Source of the DNA: Cadophora sp. MPI-SDFR-AT-0126
Taxonomy: Eukaryota > Ascomycota > Leotiomycetes > Helotiales > Ploettnerulaceae
Direction of reading: 5' to 3'
Assembly: GCA_020747065.1 (NCBI GenBank)
Contig: JAGMVK010000005.1
Span: 62,001-126,000 of the forward strand
DNA length: 64,000 bases
Position numbers and translations under genes: made by a program. Below the pieces are notes generated by a model. It saw only the letters and a list, made by a program, of their open reading frames with translations, did not search any database and was not told the DNA's origin. This document shows, piece by piece, positions 36,475-48,225 of this stretch (position 1 is its first letter; each line of letters opens with the position of its first letter).

Positions 36475-39400
36475 CTACATGGATGGCCCAGATCCTGTCT
36501 GGGCTGCTAAATGCGGTTGTTCTGGTTCTGGTACACTTTCGATGGTACTCTGTGTTTGCATAGGAAGTTGGACACCCTGTGCGTCCAGATTGCCAGGTGA
36601 CAGATCATCTCGGTTGCCTGGGTTGGATGCTTCGTCTCCCTCATTCAAAACTTGATCTTCTGCTTCAGGGTCGAGCCCAAAGTCATCTGAAGGGCCGTCA
36701 TCAACAAGCGAACTGAAGCGCTGTGGGCGTGCGAGCCTTGCTTGCTCATCCTCCAAGTACCTTATTCTTATTTGGTCGGCCTCGCCTTCTGACCTGTCCT
36801 TGCCTTCTCCTTGTTCTTCAGCAGCTGTGGGACTAATTTCCCTTCGCCCTTTCATCCCCTTTGCAACCTCTTCCTCTGCTTTTCTGATTTCCGCTTTGGC
36901 TTCAGATGGCTCATGTTCAGCAGCCTCTGCTGGCAATTCTTCGCCCGCAGCATCAGCGCTCCGTTGCTCTGACATACGTGCCTTCGAGATAACCCTCTCG
37001 ACGGCAGAAGCGGCTGCTTTAGCTCTCTGGTCACTTTTGAGGCCGGACTCATCATTTGCGGGTGTGACTCCATTATCATCTTGTAGCGGTGTTGGCGGTG
37101 TTGGGCTTGCCGTCGACGATTTATTGACCTTGACGATATCCCAGACCAACATCGATACGACGAGTGACCCGGCACCTGGACGATAAGCTTGAAGGACCAG
37201 CACGATCCATGCATGTATCATGTCTACTGGTTTCCTCCCTTGGTATTTAGTACCTGCGCCAGCTCGGAAGAGCAACGCATCGCGAAGCGGGCGCGTGTGG
37301 AATGGTAGGTAGTCCGTCACAATGTTGCCGATTGCCCAGAGAAACTCCAGGGTGTGCGGTTCCTCCACAACATGAACAAGGAAAGTCAGCAACGTGGAGA
37401 TACCGACGGCAATAAGTGAGATGATAGAGGACGATGCCCAAGCCTCGGAAAAGAATTCGAAGTCGTAGTCTCTGAAGTGTTGATATATCGCTCCCGAATG
37501 CTGCACGATCTGCACGCTCTCCAGAGCCGCAAATGATGGGACAATCCACCATAAATGTTTTGCCCATGCAGGAACAGGCTCGTCCCAAATCACGGCTTGT
37601 AACCCATGGGGTCGAGTCAATGAAGTCAGGTTTTCTGTCGCGGGTGATTTGTAGTAGAAGTACATCAAGAGACCAGGAACTGCGACGGCGTAGAAGGCGA
37701 GCGGAAACGTCAGATATGGAAGGGCGAATAGGCTCAAGAGTAGAGCTAAAATCTGTAAGATACATTCCATAGTCGTTTGAAGCCTCGAAGGAGCAACTTC
37801 ATCTTCAGTCGTGATACTCGTGGACCATGAGGAAATAGCTCCAAAGATAAATGTCAATGGTTGCGATAGATACACTGTAGCCTTGGCGATCTTTTGGCGG
37901 AGTGAAAATCCTGTAAGTTGGAGGTGAAGCCGGATAATTGCCATGACGGCAAATGTCAGGAACGTCAAGCATTTTAGCTTGAGGAATCTCAGGACTTCTT
38001 GCTTCATCGGGTGCGAATGAGGGAGGAACACGGCGAAGTGGTAGAGACCATACACAACCCCAGCGCCCGCGATGACATAGCGAATGCTCTTTAGATCCAT
38101 ATATGGCTCGCCGGAGAGCTGGACAAGGATAGGAAGTATGGTGAGATAGGTGACAGGAACTCCGATTGTATTCTTGACTGTATCTTGCAAAGACTCGAGT
38201 CTTGGGGCAGCGCCGGCGAAGTGTTCCGGATCGTGGTTGGGAGGGGGATATGGCAACTTCGGATCCTTCAGAAAATATGCTGCCCAAAGTAGTGTAATAA
38301 AAACAGCTGCTTGGGGGCTGATACTTGCTAGGTAGCTCGTGGTGATCATCCCAAGAACGAGGACGAATGCTTGCACTTTGGTGATCTCGGCTTCTCGCAT
38401 GTCCTGTGTAAGTGGAAGCGGGCTGTACGGTAGGAGATACTCATGTCCTGGAATCCGGAGATAGCTCATCATCAAAACCAAGCCCACATGAAGACTATCA
38501 AAAAGATCATTCCAAGAAGCGGTATACAAGCTGTGATACATGGCTGTCCTCACATATCCCGTATACCACGCGAAGAACGGCATTGGCCATGCCCAGAGGA
38601 GTAATTCTGGCCTCCAGAGCCATGGTACCGGGACCCAGCCCATTGTGTGGTAGAGTATCATCGCCACACCTCTAGCTGCGACTTCCAAGTCGTAGAATCC
38701 CAGGAGGCTTACCTCGACGTCGAGACTATCAAATACCATTACATATATGAGGCATTCAGTATAATTGAGTGCCAACGGAATGCGCATGATCGAGGTGACG
38801 CTGTTGAATAGGCGTAGGATGATGAAGATCGTGATCTGCGAGAGGAGAATGGGTCTTATGCGCATCCAGATTTCATTGCGCCGTGGATTGAGCTGAGAGA
38901 AAGGTGCTCGGTTGGAAATTGTGGTAATTGCTCCCATGATGATACAATAGATTTCCAGCAAGACGAAAGCCGGTATGATAAGTACCTGGCGAAGTTAGAT
39001 AACGTAACGCGTTATAAAATGGAGATGACTTACAGCGGAAACAAAAAGGAGTTTCGGCACCTTCCAAGAAACCCATAAAGCTATATATCTGAACACGGGA
39101 AAGGTCACAAGGAGACAGAGGAACGAAGCAAAACCAGCCATCAAGAGAGCACCACCAGCTGTTGTTGTCGAGAGCTTTGTCAGTCCACGACCGACAGCCT
39201 CCCAAACAAGAATCATGTTATACATCCAGTATCTGAACCCATCCCAGATACCATGATAGGCAATCGGCAAGATAACTCTCTGCATTGCAAGCTCGGGCAC
39301 CTCATTCCAGTACCATTCCATATATGCTGGAGTGTCGGTACTATCATGCACTGGCTGCTCAAACCGTTCGTTCGCCCCCGGCGGCGGTTCAGAACCGAAG

Positions 39401-40501
39401 CAGAGGACATTGAGGAGTGCAAAAGGTATTTGTGTCATTCCACGTGTCCAGTATTCTCGCTGATATCTTTTTGGAGTGGCGGGGCAAACGAAGTTGCTGT
39501 ACATGTAAACATTGATCCATATCGAGAAGACGAGGGCGAGGAAACCCCAAGGTATGCCAGTCTTGGGCACTAATGCATTCAAAATGTTATTCCCGATAGC
39601 GAAGAGAATATGGAAGAATGTTTTATTCGATGGAATTCCCACAACGGAGTCGGTACATCTGCTCAAGAGATTGCCGATAATGAATACGACAGCCGTGACG
39701 AGCGCGACAGGATATGTCCAGAGGAAGCTGAAATAGCTCTCGTAAAAACCGTTATCAATCGCAGCAACTTGTCCAGACCAATAATTGTTATTTGCCAAAA
39801 TGTGAGCTGAATCTTGCAACCAGTCTCCGATATTTGCAAAGGCGTTCTTGATTGGAGGTACGAAGTCGAAATAACTCGCCCACGAAGAGACCCGCCAGGA
39901 GATAAAGTTCGTAGTCTTCACTAGTGTATTTCTGAGGATTGTAAGAGGAACATTGGATATGGTGGCGATCAAGGTGACGGGCTTGGAGCTGTATATTTGG
40001 AATGCGGTTGTAGTGAGGTAGGTAACTGCATGGATACCAGGTCCAAAGAATAATGCCCAGAACGCATCGAAGATTATCCAGACCCATGGCTGATTGTAGA
40101 AATGGTATTAGCATTCTCTCTCAAGTCTATCCAAGTAGTTAAGGGGAGTCACTTGCCAACCTATCCAAAACACCTCCACCTCTCCAAGCGTCCCTATTCC
40201 CTTCACACTGCCTCCTCCAATACCACTCTTCGGCCCAAACTTTCGGACTCAAACCCGTCTGATTCAACACATCCATACACTTCACCGCATCATCTTCGCC
40301 GAAACCGCGCGTGACGAAGATGCGCTCATTGTAGTAGAACCAATTGCCAGTGAAGTAGACGTGGAAGACCAGGAGTGCGAGAGCGGAGAGAATGAAGATG
40401 GGAAGGAGGGTGATGGTGAGGAGAGTGAGGAGATTGGTGGTTGTTGGGTAGGATTTTCGGAGATGGTGGAGGATGGGGCGGATCTTGTGGATTAGATTCA
40501 T
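36475..40501 (-). CDS. Very large polytopic membrane protein, unrecognised family (locus protein B)
   Basis: Exons 40501-40157, 40089-39034 and 38985-36475 give 1303 residues. The first intron has GC..AG ends with an excellent GCAAGT donor and a GCTAATAC branch site; the second is GT..AG. Counting hydrophobic runs, roughly 15-20 membrane helices fill residues ~30-1030 (for example NLLTLLTITLLPIFILSALALLVF, ALVTAVVFIIGNLL and ILQILALLLSLFALPYLTF). A likely luminal loop after helix 1 has two cysteines in an aromatic context (EEWYWRRQC). The last ~270 residues are hydrophilic, acidic and Ala/Glu-rich, probably cytosolic. No transporter, channel or enzyme signature is recognisable. An in-frame upstream extension to ATG ~40666 is possible. 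It lies between two related coiled-coil membrane proteins on the same strand. Confidence 0.8.
40090..40156 (-). other. GC-AG intron in locus gene B
   Basis: No GT donor in the right phase gives a plausible join except a weak GTTTTG. Taking GCAAGT as donor (the consensus of the minor GC-AG class) and ACAATCAG as acceptor joins GATAGGTTG to CCATGGGTC in frame. A GCTAATAC branch-point match lies at 40105-40112. Confidence 0.65.
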
Positions 40502-41038
40502 GTTCTGATTTGGGTGGTGAGCGGACGCTCTGTGGATCAGTGACTGTGTCAACAGTCTGATACCCAAGTACTGGGATTTACGGGCTTCCTGCGAGGTGAG
40601 AAAAACATTGAGTGGTTGAAACTTTTGAAACTTTGAAGATGCTGACGACGATACAGGGTCATACATCAGAATGGGCGACAAAGAAAATAAATGAGAACGT
40701 GCATATTTGGACAAAGGAAAGGGGCTTCTCCTAGCCGATCAACGGCAACGAATGTTGACTGGCCGAACAAAGCGGACTGTAACTTTCGCCGAAAACGTAA
40801 TGCTCGATACTTGTAGAGCTTGACCATCGAAAATTTTAGTGAGACAATAATTTGAAAGGGAAGTAAATTTGAGGAATATATTGTTTAGATAAGCGAAATG
40901 CAAAATAAGAAATGCAACACAAAATTTAGACGATAATAAAAAAGCCAGAGACAAGCTCCACGCTCCGTCTCGTGCTCGTCAAAATCCTACCATCTCTCCC
41001 TCATCTCTATCTCTTCTCCCCAATCTACATGCCTCACA
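40502..41038. other. Spacer upstream of locus gene B
   Basis: Contains an AT-rich block at about 40840-40945. No gene seen; it should carry the promoter of gene B and the 3' end of gene C. Confidence 0.55.
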
Positions 41039-44000
41039 CTACTGAAAAGGATGCATCTTCCCACCCTTCTTCCTCATCGGCGGCACAGCAAACTTCCTCG
41101 CCCCCCCAGTAAGCGCATGCACATACTGATTCTCCGCCTCCTTGAAAGTCTCGATATCGCGCTTCATGCTCTTCAGATCCGCGTTGGCGCGCAGGTTGAC
41201 GATCGCCAGTCGCGGGATGTGATTCTTGATGCCGTACGCCACGACGTGGTTGTACAGCTGTTCGCAGCGCTCCTGCCGCTCTTTCCACTCGTTTTGGAGC
41301 TTCTTGCGCTCGGCTTCCTTGGGTGTAGTGACGAGGGCGAGTTGTGTGTCGTCGTTTCTGTTGATGCCGCGGTGGGTATGGTCGGAGGACGCGGTGCCGT
41401 AGCCGGGGTATTCGAGTGCCTTGGGTTGTTTCTTATTATCGGCTTGTGCGGGTGGTTCGAAGAGGATGTATGGGCCAGAGGTGGGGTCATTGATCATCTT
41501 GGCTTTCCATTCTTCAGGCCAACGATTATCTTCCTTCTTGAGAGGGAGTAGCCCGACCGCGACGCGGAACTTGTCGACGTTGAGGGGGAGGAGTTGCGGG
41601 TTTGGCTCGAAGCGGATGAGCTGGCGGCCGGCTTCGTCGGTGTGCAGAATTTCTTTCTGCGATTTGTGGACGTTCCAGTGCGAGATGGTGAGTTCGGCGA
41701 AGGTGCGAGCGATGACGAGGTGATCCCAGCGTTTTTGGTAGGTTGGGTCGTATTGGACGACGGCGCGGGGAGGACCGGCTCGTGTGCCTGGAAGCTGGTA
41801 TTCTTCTGTGAATTCGACGAGTTGCTGGATCCGTTTGGCGAGGATGGTCATCTCGCGGTTGCAGAGGTTCGCCACGAGATTTTCGGGGCTGTCGTAGGGT
41901 TTGTTGAAGCGCTCGTCATATGTCTCTGTGGACAGCCAGTCGGGAGGCATGCGTTTGTTGGCGATGATTGCTACGAGAAGCCCGGCGATGGCTGTTTGCA
42001 TTGCGGAGTAGATTTCGTATTTCTGCTTTTTGCGTGGGCTGAGTGCGCGTTCTGTCGGGTGGTTCTCGAGGAGTGCCGGGATGAAGTCAAGTACTTCGTG
42101 GAGGACTTCGTTGAGGATGGCATTGACGCCCTCGATCCCCTCAATTGTGGCATGGACAGTCATATTGCTATCAAGAAACATGAGCATTTCAAGGCCATGA
42201 GTATAAAGACGCAATAATTCATTCCAGACGAGTTTTTCTACCAGAACCTCAAAACTTTCGATATGTGGATTGGTGGCTTCATTTGCTTTTACAAGCTGCA
42301 TTGCAGCTTCTGGTGGCGGCAATGTGAGGACGTTGGAGCTCATGCAGTTCCTGGGAGGTGGACTAGTCCAGACTGGAGGAAGGAACTTTTCACGAATGTA
42401 AACTCCATGCATATCGTTAATGGCATTCCATAGCCTCTGGTAAATTGGGAAGATACGCAGAAGATTCTGCTCGTACGTCATGAATTCGACCTTCCAGTCC
42501 TGAGGTCGTGTTGTATCAAGACCAATCCTGATATCCAGGATATTGCCACCGAGTCGCTCGAGTTCTCGCTCAAGTCTGTTCTTGTAGGTGGCTTCTCGGG
42601 CGACTTCTTTCCGCATGATTTCAACTTGAAGATTGGTCGTGTCGGCACCACGAACGCCCATGGCATACAATTTGGCCAGCTGGATGGTGATATCCGCAAG
42701 ATAGGATCTCAATTGCACATGCTCGGCTACTTTGCGGTCCATCCCGAGTGCTATACAAGCATCAGTGACCAAGGTCTGATCCTCACGAATATGCGCCATG
42801 GCTCTGTCGTAGTTCTCTTCTAATTCTCGAATGCGTCTCTGGCAACCTGCATCGTTCTGGCATTTCTCCGAGTGACTCTCCTTCTCCTTGGCGAGTTCTT
42901 GTCGTAGATTCATGCCGGTGAGAGACAGAATTTTTCTCTCCCTCTCCAGGTTTCTGATTGTTGCCTTCGCTTCGTATAGTTCCTTGACTGCGTTTTCTCT
43001 GTCGATGCCAGCCCCTTGAGTGTAATTGACAGCCTTCTGCAGTTTCTCGATTTCCAATTTGTATGCTTTCTCTTGCTCCCATTTTTGGTTAGCAAGTTGG
43101 AGGTATTCGGAGTCTCGTTCAATGTACTGCTGTTGCCAGTAGCTGCTCCGGGCGTCATCGTGTCGAGGAGTGTGCCAGTAGCCAGGAGAGGGTATTGGCC
43201 GAGTCAGTCGAGCTTCGAGTCTATCTCTTTCGCCCGTCACAAGACCGATGTTGATGTTGGCATGTTGCACGAGTTGCTTTTCAGCATCGAGGTTTGTCTG
43301 GAGAGTTTGGACTTCTTTCTGAAGCGCCTCCTTGGCTCTAGTCAAATCTTCGATTTGTCGGTCTTTTTCGAAGAAACAATCGCAGGCATCGACATGGTGG
43401 CAGTTGCTAGGGGTGCCAACAGCCCTCGGTGTATATTTCCACGACATCCATAAGGATGACGAGGTTTTCCAGACCCAGGAAATCACTTGGAGTATTGGAC
43501 CAGCAAACAGATTTTCGCTGGCAGCTTCCCAGGCAGTTTTGACTCGGTGGATGAAGAACGCGTCGACGACGACATAGAACAGGATGACGCCGACGAAGCA
43601 TAGTCCTCCTAAGAATGCTAAAGTGCCGAGATTATTTGCCTGCAAGAACAATAGACTTATGAGAAGCCAGACATATATCAATTTACCCCAGAACGGTCGA
43701 TCCGCGTGCCATACGTAAACTGTCCATGCTCGAAGCTAGACAGTCAGTGATGGCTACATGATCGGGGACTGTGACTTACATTTCTTGTAATGCGTGGTAG
43801 TACCTTCCATACGAACAAGAGCAAGGATGACAGGTACTAGCCATGTTAGCAAGGAAGAGGTGAGATGAAAATGCGCACTTACTATAGTAGGAGACGCTGC
43901 GAAAGGATCTATGATCAAGGTAGCGATAGCTTGTCCTTCTGGTGACAATTCTCCTTTCAGATCCAGCGCATTGGCATACGCTTGACAGCGCATCAATTGG

Positions 44001-44473
44001 AACCAACTCTGTTGGCTTTGATTCCACGTCCAAAATGTATTTCTGCTCATCGTGGCTCTATCACAGCCATTCATAGGAAAATCAAAGCCATTATATGCCC
44101 ACCAGTACGTGGTAGAGTAGAAATATAAGCCAAAGACAAATCGGTAAAAATAAGATACGATCGTCCAGATAAGGACGGTTCCGACGAGTGTTGTCACTAC
44201 TCGTGCTCCAGGCGAGGATTTCTGCCAGTACTTCCGGATTCGTTTTCGGCACCAGACGGAGCTGAAAATCGTAGGCTCTGCGGCTCGTGGAGCTCTTACA
44301 CTAAGCACTTTTTGAGTCCGAATTTTCTGATCACGATCGTACTTGTCCTTCCGGCGCGCATCTTCTTGTCTCTCTATCTTCTGCTGGTACTCTTCCTGTG
44401 CTCGACGGCGTTGGTCTGCAAATGCCTTTTCCGCCGCCGTTGGTTGCCCTCTCTGTACACGTTGGCCATTCAT
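41039..44473 (-). CDS. Large membrane-anchored coiled-coil protein, unrecognised family (locus protein C)
   Basis: Exons 44473-43883, 43836-43780 and 43735-41039 give 1114 residues. The N-terminus is charged (KAFADQRRRAQEEYQQKIER), followed by a membrane helix (VVTTLVGTVLIWTIVSYFY), a Cys- and Trp-rich, probably luminal loop (MNGCDRATMSRNTFWTWN, then LMRCQAYANAL), and more helices (YLSSLLLFVWKVL; LIYVWLLISLLFL; FLGGLCFVGVILFYVVV). A Cys/His motif NCHHVDACDCFFEKD follows at once (about residue 310), then a long coiled coil with a CxxxxxC pair (KCQNDAGC) and a helical C-terminal half ending in a basic tail. The tiny 57-nt second exon encodes one membrane segment. Same order of parts and same CxHVxxCxCF signature as protein A, so I regard the two as diverged paralogues. 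Function unknown. Confidence 0.82.
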
Positions 44474-45080
44474 TATTTTGTGCTGTACTCCTGCTCGTTC
44501 CTCGGCGGGTATTCCTTTTTGTTTCCTTGTTTCCTCAGCTTGCGTACTGTTCCGTCCCTAAATTCTCTTTCCCGTATCCTGCTGAAAGAGAAATTATTTT
44601 GCGGCACACATGCGTCTATCCGCAGTCTCGGACTGAACTTCGAGAGGGGACGGTCGTATCAAGACCTAGGATGGGCGCTCGGTAAAACCAGCCTGAAAGT
44701 TCGATACTTGACTTGAGTGAGTTGGGCCAAAATTGCGGCCTGTAGTATGCTATGAATGTCTCCAATCGGCAAAGAGAGTGTACTGTATTTGGTGAAGCTT
44801 CATAAGTCCGTTTCAAACAAAATGCTCAATTCCTAAACCTCGAATATTATCGAGGTCCCTCATCAGGACTGATTTGAGTGTGCCAACAAGCACAAAGGAA
44901 GAGCTTTGCCTTTCACAACAAAGGATAACGCGACGAACGCAATATGAAGGTTGTACACAAGGGGGAGAAACCCGTCCAAATTGGGACGAAAACAAAGAAC
45001 AAAGAGGATAGAACTTCACTTACCCAACATTTCACAATCCATTCAGGAAGATCGATGCAAATTCATTTCTCATAAGTCAT
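44474..45080. other. Spacer upstream of locus gene C
   Basis: No gene recognised; the promoter of gene C must be here. Open frames at 44312-44716 on the plus strand are shadows of the first exon of gene C. Confidence 0.55.
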
Positions 45081-46202
45081 CTAATGTCCATCATCATCAT
45101 CACTTATTTCAAACTCTCTCGCCGATCTAGCGACCTCTTCATCATTCTTGATCTTCGCGAATCCCTCATTAAAAGTCGAAGCTCGTGACTGGAATGGCTC
45201 GTTGCATTTCGCTGAATGCAGACGAGGGTAGTATCGTCGATAGGAGAAGTATGCGATGCCCATTCCGAGGATGGAACCGCATGTCACGTCGTATACATCA
45301 TGACTGAGATTATCAGCGACTTCTCTTTCAGTAAAATACTGTGTCCTTGTCCTACCGATAATCCTCACACCGACTAATAGCAATCATAGAAGCTCCCAGC
45401 AGCGGCGCAATCGCAAGCAGTGCTCTCGCCAGATCGGTCCTAGGTCGAAAAACATGCATCTGTCCTGCGAAGAACAGAGCTAGATACCCCAATCCACTGA
45501 ATGCAAAGGACGAGTGTCCAGATGGGAAACTCCTCCATCCATCATGTAATCTATGGTGATCTGTTTCGGTACACACGTCAAAAGAGACGAGGACGTTATC
45601 GGGTGTGCCGGGTGCAGGTTTGCATCGCGATATCAGGTCTGGTCGAGGGCGGCCGACGGCGTTCTTGATGCAGTCTGTGATGAAGAGGGTGAGGACAATA
45701 CTGTATTCGTTAGTAAATACAGTAAAATAGAACATCTGCTGCGGACCTTATAAGCAGTCCCAGAATCGTAACATGGAATTTGTGCACTCCGGCTCTTGAT
45801 ATCCCCAACCAGATAACGAGGCATATCGCCGGCACCACGGAACCATATAAGATACCCCAAGTAACCGGAACCCTTTCCTTCAAAGCATGCGGGTATTGGA
45901 TATTGATATTATTGATAAAGAACATGCGATGGAAGGGTTCGACGAAGGTTACAAGCTGGAGCGAAGTCAGGAAGTGTATTGTTTCAAGTCACAGTCAACG
46001 TACCAAAATATACGCCGTTAGAAGTAACGCAAAGCCCAGATAATCCGCCGCATATGTTTTCTGTATTTCTCAATCAGTCCCGGTACATCCGAGATATATT
46101 TTCCAGAGCTCATACCTCCCAAAACCTCGCCACAGCACCAATCCATCCCGGCTGAGCAGCTAATCCCAAGCCTCGACTGGGAGATCGGCCATTGCGAGCC
46201 AT
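45081..46202 (-). CDS. PAP2-family lipid phosphate phosphatase (DPP1/LPP1-like)
   Basis: Exons 46202-46116, 46060-46004, 45955-45747, 45700-45356 and 45303-45081 give 306 residues. The enzyme dephosphorylates phosphatidate, diacylglycerol pyrophosphate or related lipids in internal membranes. The three catalytic motifs are intact: KNAVGRPRP (K-x6-R-P, residue ~130), PSGH (~177-180), and SRCEDYRHDVYD (SR-x5-H-x3-D, ~225-237), the last one assembled across an intron, which supports that splice. About six membrane helices are visible, as in the family. The tail is acidic (SDDDDGH). The start ATG 46202 keeps a short basic N-terminus; it faces MED7 head to head. Confidence 0.92.
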
Positions 46203-46599
46203 TATCAAACGAGCAGCTCCTTTGATCAAGGCCACATGCCTTCCGTACAAGATTGAAGCTATTCGAGGAATGATGAAAGGATATATGGGGGACTATGGGC
46301 GAGAGAGAGGATAAACTGTCAGATTGAATGTTGTCGATGACGGTGATGTTGTGAAACTGCATGGGGGTGGAACTCTTGGATTGGCCCACGCGACCTCCCA
46401 GAACCTTGTCAGCCTTGCTGAGGTCAGCAGTCAATGCGGGTTCTGGAGCTCGCGACTTGAGCTTCTTTCTGTCAACGCAGCGACCTCGACACAACTCACA
46501 AGCAGAAAGACAATATTCTTTCCAAGAACACCGTCGCATACATCCGATCCACCTCCAGCTTCCGCTCCCACCATCTACTCTACCAACCACACACCAAAA
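46203..46599. promoter_or_regulatory. Bidirectional promoter between the PAP2 phosphatase and MED7
   Basis: 397 bp between opposite start codons. The MED7 side has a CA/CT-rich leader. No clear TATA or known element. Confidence 0.5.
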
Positions 46600-47581
46600 A
46601 TGGAAGAACAACAACCCCCCTCCGCCCTTGCGACAGCCTTCCCTTCTCCCCCTCCCTTCTGGAAATCCTTCACCCCCGAGAACACCAGCAAAATCGCCGC
46701 CCTGCGTGCTGCAGAACTCTCATTCCCGCGCCAACCTCAGGATCCCGCGAAACAAGTGCCTGTGCGAATACTGGATCTGCCTACTGAATTGCGGAACTTG
46801 CAGCCGCCTGAGCCGCCGGCTGATGGCGTGTATAGGTGTTTTGGGGATCTGTTTAGAGTATGTTTTTTTGCTCTTGCGTTGGAATTACTATGATAGAGAA
46901 ATCCTGTGCAAATGAGAGTGGATGATCGTGAATTTGGTTTGGGATTGGAATTGATGCTGATTGTGGTGTGGAATTAGCTCGATGAACCACTTCCTACACT
47001 GCAAGCTCTAGGGCTGGAGCAATTGTATACGCCGCCTGGGACACCGAATGGGAGTAGCAAACATGCAGATCGGGCGTTTATACTCAAGCGAATAGCGAAA
47101 TCGCTGCTGTTAAATTTCTTGGAGCTGGTTGGTATTATGAGTATTGATCCTGAGCAGGTATGTTCCCTCCTTTCTCTTTTCCGCTTTCCACGTTTGAGCA
47201 ACACTTTGGAAGCCATATTTCTCTGCCTGCTCAGGACTAGAGTGGCTAATCTAGGGAATGCAATAGTACGCCGAGAAAGTCGACCATATTAAAACCCTCT
47301 TTGTGAATTTCCACCACCTGCTGAACGAATACCGCCCACATCAGGCCAGAGAGAGTTTGATTCTGATGATGCAGGATCAATTGGAGCGGTCGAGGGCTGA
47401 GACTCGAGGGATACGAGAGATGAAGGGGAAGGTTGAGGCTATATTAGAGGGGCTTGGTGCGGGTTTAGGGGACGAGAAGGGAGTTCTGGGAGATGGATTG
47501 GTCAAGGGAGGAGAGAAGGAGGTGGTAGAGGAGGGACGGGACGTTTGGGACGAGTTGGAGAGGCAATTTGGTGTGGCTTGA
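46600..47581 (+). CDS. MED7: Mediator complex subunit 7
   Basis: Exons 46600-46857, 46978-47157 and 47267-47581 give 250 residues, the usual fungal Med7 length. Med7 is a middle-module subunit of Mediator, which links regulators to RNA polymerase II. The Med7 signature is clear: [15 protein letters not shown] near the N-terminus, [14 protein letters not shown], the [12 protein letters not shown] segment, then [18 protein letters not shown] and [33 protein letters not shown], which pairs with Med21. Med7 proteins end in a helical region, here Gly/Glu-rich. Confidence 0.95.
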
Positions 47582-48048
47582 AGAGATGAGTGCTATTGGG
47601 ACTGGATTGGATATGGTGTGATATGCTGGTCGTTGATTTGGATGGATATTGCTGCACTTTCCCGTAGTGGCCCTCCAGGGAAATGGACATTCGCGGACCA
47701 TAATAATTCACATCAGAAAAGAGTGGAGGAAATTCTCAAGATCGCAGAAGTCATCAATGTATAAGCATTGCCATGACACGTCATGTCTGTATTCCTTGCT
47801 GACAGCCAATGTTAAAGATCATATCCAAATGCAATCATCGCTCAATTGATTCATCATCGTATCCGCAGAAAGGCAACTCAAACACAGCAGCAAACCCAGA
47901 CCCATGGTATATCGTTCCCTCCCAAACCTACCCTCTCTACCCTCCCGTCCCCTTCCCCTACACCGCCTTGCTTCCCTCGTTCAATCTCCCCCTCCCTCTC
48001 TCTCTCACTATTTCCACCCTTCTTCCCATTGACGTTTAGATAGACAGC
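47582..48048. other. Spacer with a pyrimidine-rich tract
   Basis: A C/T-rich tract runs from about 47920 to 48040. On the minus strand this is downstream of the small Cys-rich gene. Nothing else recognised. Confidence 0.5.
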
Positions 48049-48225
48049 TTACATAACCGTACACGGAATCGGAATACAACAACACTCGTACCCATCACAC
48101 TCGATGCATTTCGTCTTGCCCGCAGCGCTGCCCTCGCCGCCCTTGACGATACTGCTGATTGTGGAGGAGGCTGCAGAGCCGGGGCCGTTGCGGTTTACGA
48201 GTGTGGAGGTGGTGGAGGTGCACAT
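48049..48225 (-). CDS. 58-residue Cys-rich protein with a C-terminal CaaX box
   Basis: Too short for most gene finders. From ATG 48225 the frame gives 58 residues and ends TAA at 48049. The first ~38 residues are Ser/Thr/Gly-rich and disordered; the end reads KCIECDGYECCCIPIPCTVM. The final four residues CTVM fit a CaaX prenylation signal (Met at the end favours farnesyl), and the CCC just before it could be palmitoylated, so membrane attachment is likely. The C-rich upstream leader (TGTGCACC..) and lack of stops support it, and such end-anchored small proteins recur in fungi. Mating-type a-factor precursors also end in CaaX but are shorter and usually end YCxxM. Function unknown. Confidence 0.68.
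   Translation of the reverse strand: MCTSTTSTLVNRNGPGSAASSTISSIVKGGEGSAAGKTKCIECDGYECCCIPIPCTVM

Noticed and set aside
39788..40114. Alternative frame for exon 2 of locus gene B (108 codons)
   Set aside because: It ends within the exon and lacks the hydrophobic pattern that continues in the chosen frame.
41051..42217. Plus-strand frames of 166 and 207 codons opposite locus gene C
   Set aside because: They lie wholly opposite a coding exon and have no start context or domain.
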